DNA from: Candidatus Aminicenantota bacterium
Lineage (GTDB): Bacteria > Acidobacteriota > Aminicenantia > Aminicenantales > Aminicenantaceae
Direction of reading: 5' to 3'
Assembly: GCA_030670375.1 (NCBI GenBank)
Contig: DAOVBT010000082.1
Span: 1-7,737, forward strand
Length of the DNA: 7,737 bases
The notes under the pieces: model-generated
Seen by the model: the letters and a program-made list of their open reading frames with translations, nothing else
Told to the model about the DNA's origin: nothing
Databases searched by the model: none
Position numbers and translations under genes: made by a program
Shown here: piece by piece, positions 5,063-7,737 of the stretch
Position numbering within the stretch: the stretch's first letter is position 1
How the letters are laid out: every line of letters begins with the position of its first letter

Positions 5063-7012
5063 ATGAAAAAAAAGACAGGAGTCTTTGTTTGCCATTGTGG
5101 TATAAACATCGCGGGAACAGTGGATGTCAAAAAAGTAGCGGAAGAACTAGCAAAACACCCTGGAGTCGATCTCTCGGAGGATTATGTCTACATGTGCTCA
5201 GACCCTGGCCAAAACATGGTCATCGAGGCCATCAAGGAGAAAAAATTGGACAACGTGGTCGTGGCATGCTGCTCTCCTACCCTGCACGAAACAACATTCC
5301 GGAATGCGGCCAAAGCAGCCGGTATCAATAACTTCCAGTGCGAGATCGCTAATATCCGCGAACAATGCAGCTGGGTCCACAAGGACATGAGCAAAGCCAC
5401 TTTAAAAGCGACAAAAATCACGAAAAGCGCTGTGGAAAAGGTCCGTCAAAACGAATCCTTAGAACCGATAAGCATTCCTGTTACTAGAAGAGCTCTTGTC
5501 ATCGGCGGTGGGATCGCCGGAATTCAAGCCGCTTTAGACATAGCCAACACGGGATACGAAGTCATTCTGGTGGAAAGGAATCCATCCGTCGGTGGGCACA
5601 TGATTCAGCTCTCGGAAACCTTCCCTACTCTCGACTGCTCCCAGTGCATCCTGAGTCCCAAGATGGTGGAAGTGTCCAAGCATCCCAAAATAAAGCTGAT
5701 GACCTACAGCGAAGTTCAAGAAATATCAGGGTATGTAGGAAATTTCAAGGCTAAAATCCTCCAAAAACCCTCCTATGTCGATCCTGATAAATGCACTCTG
5801 TGTGATGAATGCACAAAGGTCTGTCCGGTTGTCATGACTGATGAGTTTGATCTGGGTTTGACAGGACGCAAAGCCATCTATATCCCCTTCCCGCAGGCGA
5901 TTCCAGCCACCTACACGCTCGATATTAGGGGCTGCCCCGGTCTCGTCCCGATCGCTTGTGGCAAATGTGCAGATGTCTGTGAACCGGAGGCTATCGACTA
6001 TGACATGAAAGCAGAGATCATCGAAGAAGAAGTCGGTTCCATCATCGTCGCGACAGGTTATGACCTGTATGAAAAGGAGAATTTGTCCGAGTACGGATAC
6101 GGAAAATACGCGGACGTCCTCGACGGCCTTCAGTTTGAAAGGCTGCTTTCGGCATCTGGACCTACCCAAGGAAAAATTTTGAGACCTTCCGATCACAAAG
6201 AGCCCAAAGAAGTGGTCTTCATCCAGTGTGCTGGTTCTCGAGATCCCGAACTTCATTGCGCCTACTGCTCGAAAATATGCTGCATGTACACAGCCAAACA
6301 TGCCATGCTTTACAAACATCATGTGCACGACGGCCAAGCTTATATCTTCTACATCGATATCCGTTCGGGCGGAAAAGGCTACGAAGAATTTGTGCAAAGG
6401 ACTGTGGAAGAGGATGGGGTGGTTTATCTAAGAGGAAAAGTCTCAAAAATATTCGAAGATAAAGGCAAAATAAAAGTCTGGGGTGTCGATACCCTTTTAG
6501 GAAAAAATATCGAAATAGATGCGGACATGGTCGTTTTGGCTACGGCCATGCGCCCTTCCGAAGGAGCTTCGGAGCTCGCTAAAAAACTAAAGATTGCTAT
6601 GGACAAGGATGGATTTCTCGCGGAAGCCCATCCCAAACTCAGACCTGTGGAAAGCGTTACATCGGGACTGTTTCTGGCAGGAGCAGCCCAAGCACCCAAG
6701 GATATCCCTGAGGCTGTAGCCCAAGCAAGTGGAGCCGCAGCAAAGGCGATTACTATACTTTCTCAAGAAAGGCTTTTCCACTCTCCGACAGTGGCAAAAG
6801 TCACCCTCAACCTCTGTACAGGGTGCGGAATGTGTGTGGATGTGTGTCCGTACGATGCTCTGTCTTTAAAGGACGGCAAAGTCGAGGTAAACGAGGTTTT
6901 GTGCGAAGGGTGCGGGACATGTCAAGCGACCTGCCTAAGAGCCGCCATCAATGTGAAAAACACCACTCCTTCCCAGGTTCATGAAATGATCAGAGCAAGC
7001 CTCGGAGGCTGA
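5063..7012 (+). CDS. hdrA: Heterodisulfide reductase subunit A (HdrA, FAD and multiple Fe-S clusters)
   Basis: This 649-residue protein has the full HdrA length. The N-terminal cysteine-rich domain (about 1-105) has Cys10, 12, 45, 69, 70, 93 and 102. Next come the FAD dinucleotide fold GGGIAG (148-153) with GGHM (177-180) and the HdrA signature TLDCSQCILSPKM (189-201). An inserted ferredoxin domain has Cys244/247/250/254 and Cys291/299/302/306. CAGSR (389-393) and CAYCSKICC (399-407) follow. A C-terminal dicluster ferredoxin has Cys585/588/591/595 and Cys614/617/620/624. In characterised complexes HdrA is the FAD site of flavin-based electron bifurcation, linking a mid-potential donor, ferredoxin and the HdrBC disulfide arm. 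All expected clusters can form. SD GAGGAA (5053-5058) fixes the ATG. It is 16 bases after korC and 2 before mvhD. QmoA/QmoB are shorter or differently arranged relatives and are less likely. Confidence 0.95.
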   Translation: MKKKTGVFVCHCGINIAGTVDVKKVAEELAKHPGVDLSEDYVYMCSDPGQNMVIEAIKEKKLDNVVVACCSPTLHETTFRNAAKAAGINNFQCEIANIREQCSWVHKDMSKATLKATKITKSAVEKVRQNESLEPISIPVTRRALVIGGGIAGIQAALDIANTGYEVILVERNPSVGGHMIQLSETFPTLDCSQCILSPKMVEVSKHPKIKLMTYSEVQEISGYVGNFKAKILQKPSYVDPDKCTLCDECTKVCPVVMTDEFDLGLTGRKAIYIPFPQAIPATYTLDIRGCPGLVPIACGKCADVCEPEAIDYDMKAEIIEEEVGSIIVATGYDLYEKENLSEYGYGKYADVLDGLQFERLLSASGPTQGKILRPSDHKEPKEVVFIQCAGSRDPELHCAYCSKICCMYTAKHAMLYKHHVHDGQAYIFYIDIRSGGKGYEEFVQRTVEEDGVVYLRGKVSKIFEDKGKIKVWGVDTLLGKNIEIDADMVVLATAMRPSEGASELAKKLKIAMDKDGFLAEAHPKLRPVESVTSGLFLAGAAQAPKDIPEAVAQASGAAAKAITILSQERLFHSPTVAKVTLNLCTGCGMCVDVCPYDALSLKDGKVEVNEVLCEGCGTCQATCLRAAINVKNTTPSQVHEMIRASLGG

Positions 7013-7014
7013 TA

Positions 7015-7437
7015 ATGGCAGAAAATTTCGAACCAAGAATCATCGCTTTTTTATGCAAATGGTGTTCATCGGCAGGAAGCGATCTGGCTGGAGTATCCCG
7101 AATGCAATATCCCCCGAATGTCATTCCTATCACGGTTATGTGCTCGGGCAGTATTTCTCCGCTCTACATCTTTGATGCATTCAACAAAGGGGCAGACGGT
7201 GTTCTCGTTTCCGGTTGCCATCCAGGAGACTGTCATTACATCAAAGGCAATTATTATGCCAGGCGAAGGATTGCCCTCGTGAAAAAACTCTTAGAATTCA
7301 TCGGGCTCGAGCCGGAACGTTTCCAGATGTCGTGGGTCTCTGCGGCGGAAGGAACAAAATATACACAAATCATCAGCGATTTCGTCGATGCACTTATACC
7401 TCTTGGCCCCCAAACCAAGCTCAGGAGAAATTTATAA
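7015..7437 (+). CDS. mvhD: MvhD/HdrA-associated iron-sulfur subunit (hydrogenase iron-sulfur subunit family)
   Basis: This 140-residue member of the MvhD (FlpD-type) family has Cys14, Cys17, Cys43, Cys68 and Cys73. These lie in the typical CKWCSSAGSD, CSGSISP and GCHPGDCHY contexts and supply the ligands for a [2Fe-2S] centre. In methanogens MvhD bridges the [NiFe]-hydrogenase MvhAG, or formate dehydrogenase, to HdrA. In bacteria it links HdrA to other dehydrogenases. All family cysteines are ordinary Cys codons; no selenocysteine is indicated. The start is set by GGAGG (7004-7008) inside the hdrA end, 6 bases from the ATG. The stop overlaps the next start by one base (TAATG). No hydrogenase large or small subunit lies in this window, so the electron source must be the next gene product or one encoded further right. 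Confidence 0.92.
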   Translation: MAENFEPRIIAFLCKWCSSAGSDLAGVSRMQYPPNVIPITVMCSGSISPLYIFDAFNKGADGVLVSGCHPGDCHYIKGNYYARRRIALVKKLLEFIGLEPERFQMSWVSAAEGTKYTQIISDFVDALIPLGPQTKLRRNL

Positions 7438-7737
7438 TGGTAAACGTTGAAGATCTCCGCAAAGAAGCCAAAAGGATTCTGAAAGAGGGAAAGGTAAAAT
7501 ATGTGATCGGCTACGAGAGGGGGCAAAACGGATTGATGCCCAAACCTGCCTTCATCAAAGATCCGGAAGATGTCGACAGATTGATCTGGGATTCCACATG
7601 TGTCCATAACCTCGTCAAATTTTTAGTGGATGAGAAAAAAAGAAAAGCCGGTGAGAAAAAACCGGATGAAAGGCCTGTTGGTATCGTTGTCAAAGGTTGC
7701 GACAGCCGGGCCATTGTGGTTCTTCTCCAAGAAAAAT
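7437..7737 (+). CDS. Probable FrhB/FdhB-like Fe-S flavoprotein subunit, N-terminal 100 residues (runs off right edge)
   Basis: The ATG at 7437-7439 overlaps the mvhD stop by one base and follows AGGAGA (7423-7428) by 8 bases. The frame stays open to the window end. The visible part has VIGYERG (23-29), PAFIKDPEDVDRLIWDSTC (37-55, with Cys55) and GIVVKGCDSRAIVVLLQEK (82-100, with Cys88). This resembles the N-terminal half of the coenzyme-F420-hydrogenase/dehydrogenase beta-subunit family (FrhB/FdhB/FpoF-like), often encoded beside hdrA-mvhD in anaerobes. A Lys/Glu-rich loop lies at about 65-79. Such subunits bind FAD and [4Fe-4S] and oxidise F420H2, NAD(P)H or accept electrons from formate dehydrogenase. 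The cluster-binding and flavin regions are outside the window, so the donor cannot be told. The family call rests on motif resemblance and context. Confidence 0.65.
   Translation, partial: MVNVEDLRKEAKRILKEGKVKYVIGYERGQNGLMPKPAFIKDPEDVDRLIWDSTCVHNLVKFLVDEKKRKAGEKKPDERPVGIVVKGCDSRAIVVLLQEK

Noticed and set aside
5726..6397. 223-codon open frame on the minus strand, opposite hdrA
   Set aside because: It lies wholly antisense to hdrA, whose domains are intact. The translation shows no recognisable family and no SD-start arrangement of its own. Treated as a shadow of a cysteine/aspartate-rich gene.
7053..7235. Selenocysteine in MvhD or HdrA, known in some relatives
   Set aside because: All expected positions use Cys codons and there is no in-frame TGA before the real stops, so nothing supports recoding.
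1..7737. CRISPR array, insertion sequence, phage or plasmid functions
   Set aside because: No regularly spaced repeats, no long terminal inverted repeats, and no transposase or integrase coding sequence. The window is a continuous metabolic operon.

Overview
The window reads as part of the genome of an anaerobic bacterium with moderate GC (mid-40s % by eye). Every gene is on the + strand, most starts have a Shine-Dalgarno (SD) site, and genes are packed with gaps of a few bases or small overlaps. The content is iron-sulfur redox enzymes of strict anaerobes: heterodisulfide reductase (Hdr) subunits, a four-subunit 2-oxoacid:ferredoxin oxidoreductase and an MvhD-type electron-transfer protein. 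Together with a spermidine-synthase-like membrane protein next door, this suggests a sulfate-reducing or syntrophic member of Desulfobacterota or a nearby phylum. That placement is inference from gene families; no marker gene is present.

Layout. Bases 3-692 hold the C-terminal part of a polytopic membrane protein of the spermidine/spermine-synthase-like family; its 5' end lies outside the window. Bases 693-814 are a non-coding, AT-rich gap with plausible sigma-70-type promoter elements. From 815 to the right edge there is one tightly packed gene run: hdrC (815-1222), hdrB (1275-2153), korD ferredoxin subunit (2161-2436), korA (2411-3577), korB (3574-4437), korC (4441-5046), hdrA (5063-7012), mvhD (7015-7437) and the first 100 codons of a probable FrhB/FdhB-like flavin/iron-sulfur subunit (7437 onward). 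The largest internal gap is 52 bases.

How the genes may work together. KorABCD would interconvert a 2-oxoacid (most likely 2-oxoglutarate), CoA and oxidised ferredoxin with an acyl-CoA, CO2 and reduced ferredoxin. HdrA is the FAD-containing electron-bifurcating core in characterised Hdr systems, HdrB/HdrC form the disulfide-reducing arm, and MvhD plus an FrhB/FdhB-like protein normally bring electrons in from H2, formate, F420H2 or NAD(P)H. Here the hdr genes are split on either side of an intact korDABC block in a single apparent operon. This suggests that ferredoxin turnover by the 2-oxoacid oxidoreductase is coupled to an Hdr-type bifurcating or confurcating module. Each protein is a recognisable family member with intact cofactor-binding residues; the interesting part is the composite arrangement. 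Smaller points are oppositely charged tails on KorD and KorC, a possible hairpin masking the hdrB ribosome binding site, and a korA SD embedded in the glutamate codons ending korD.
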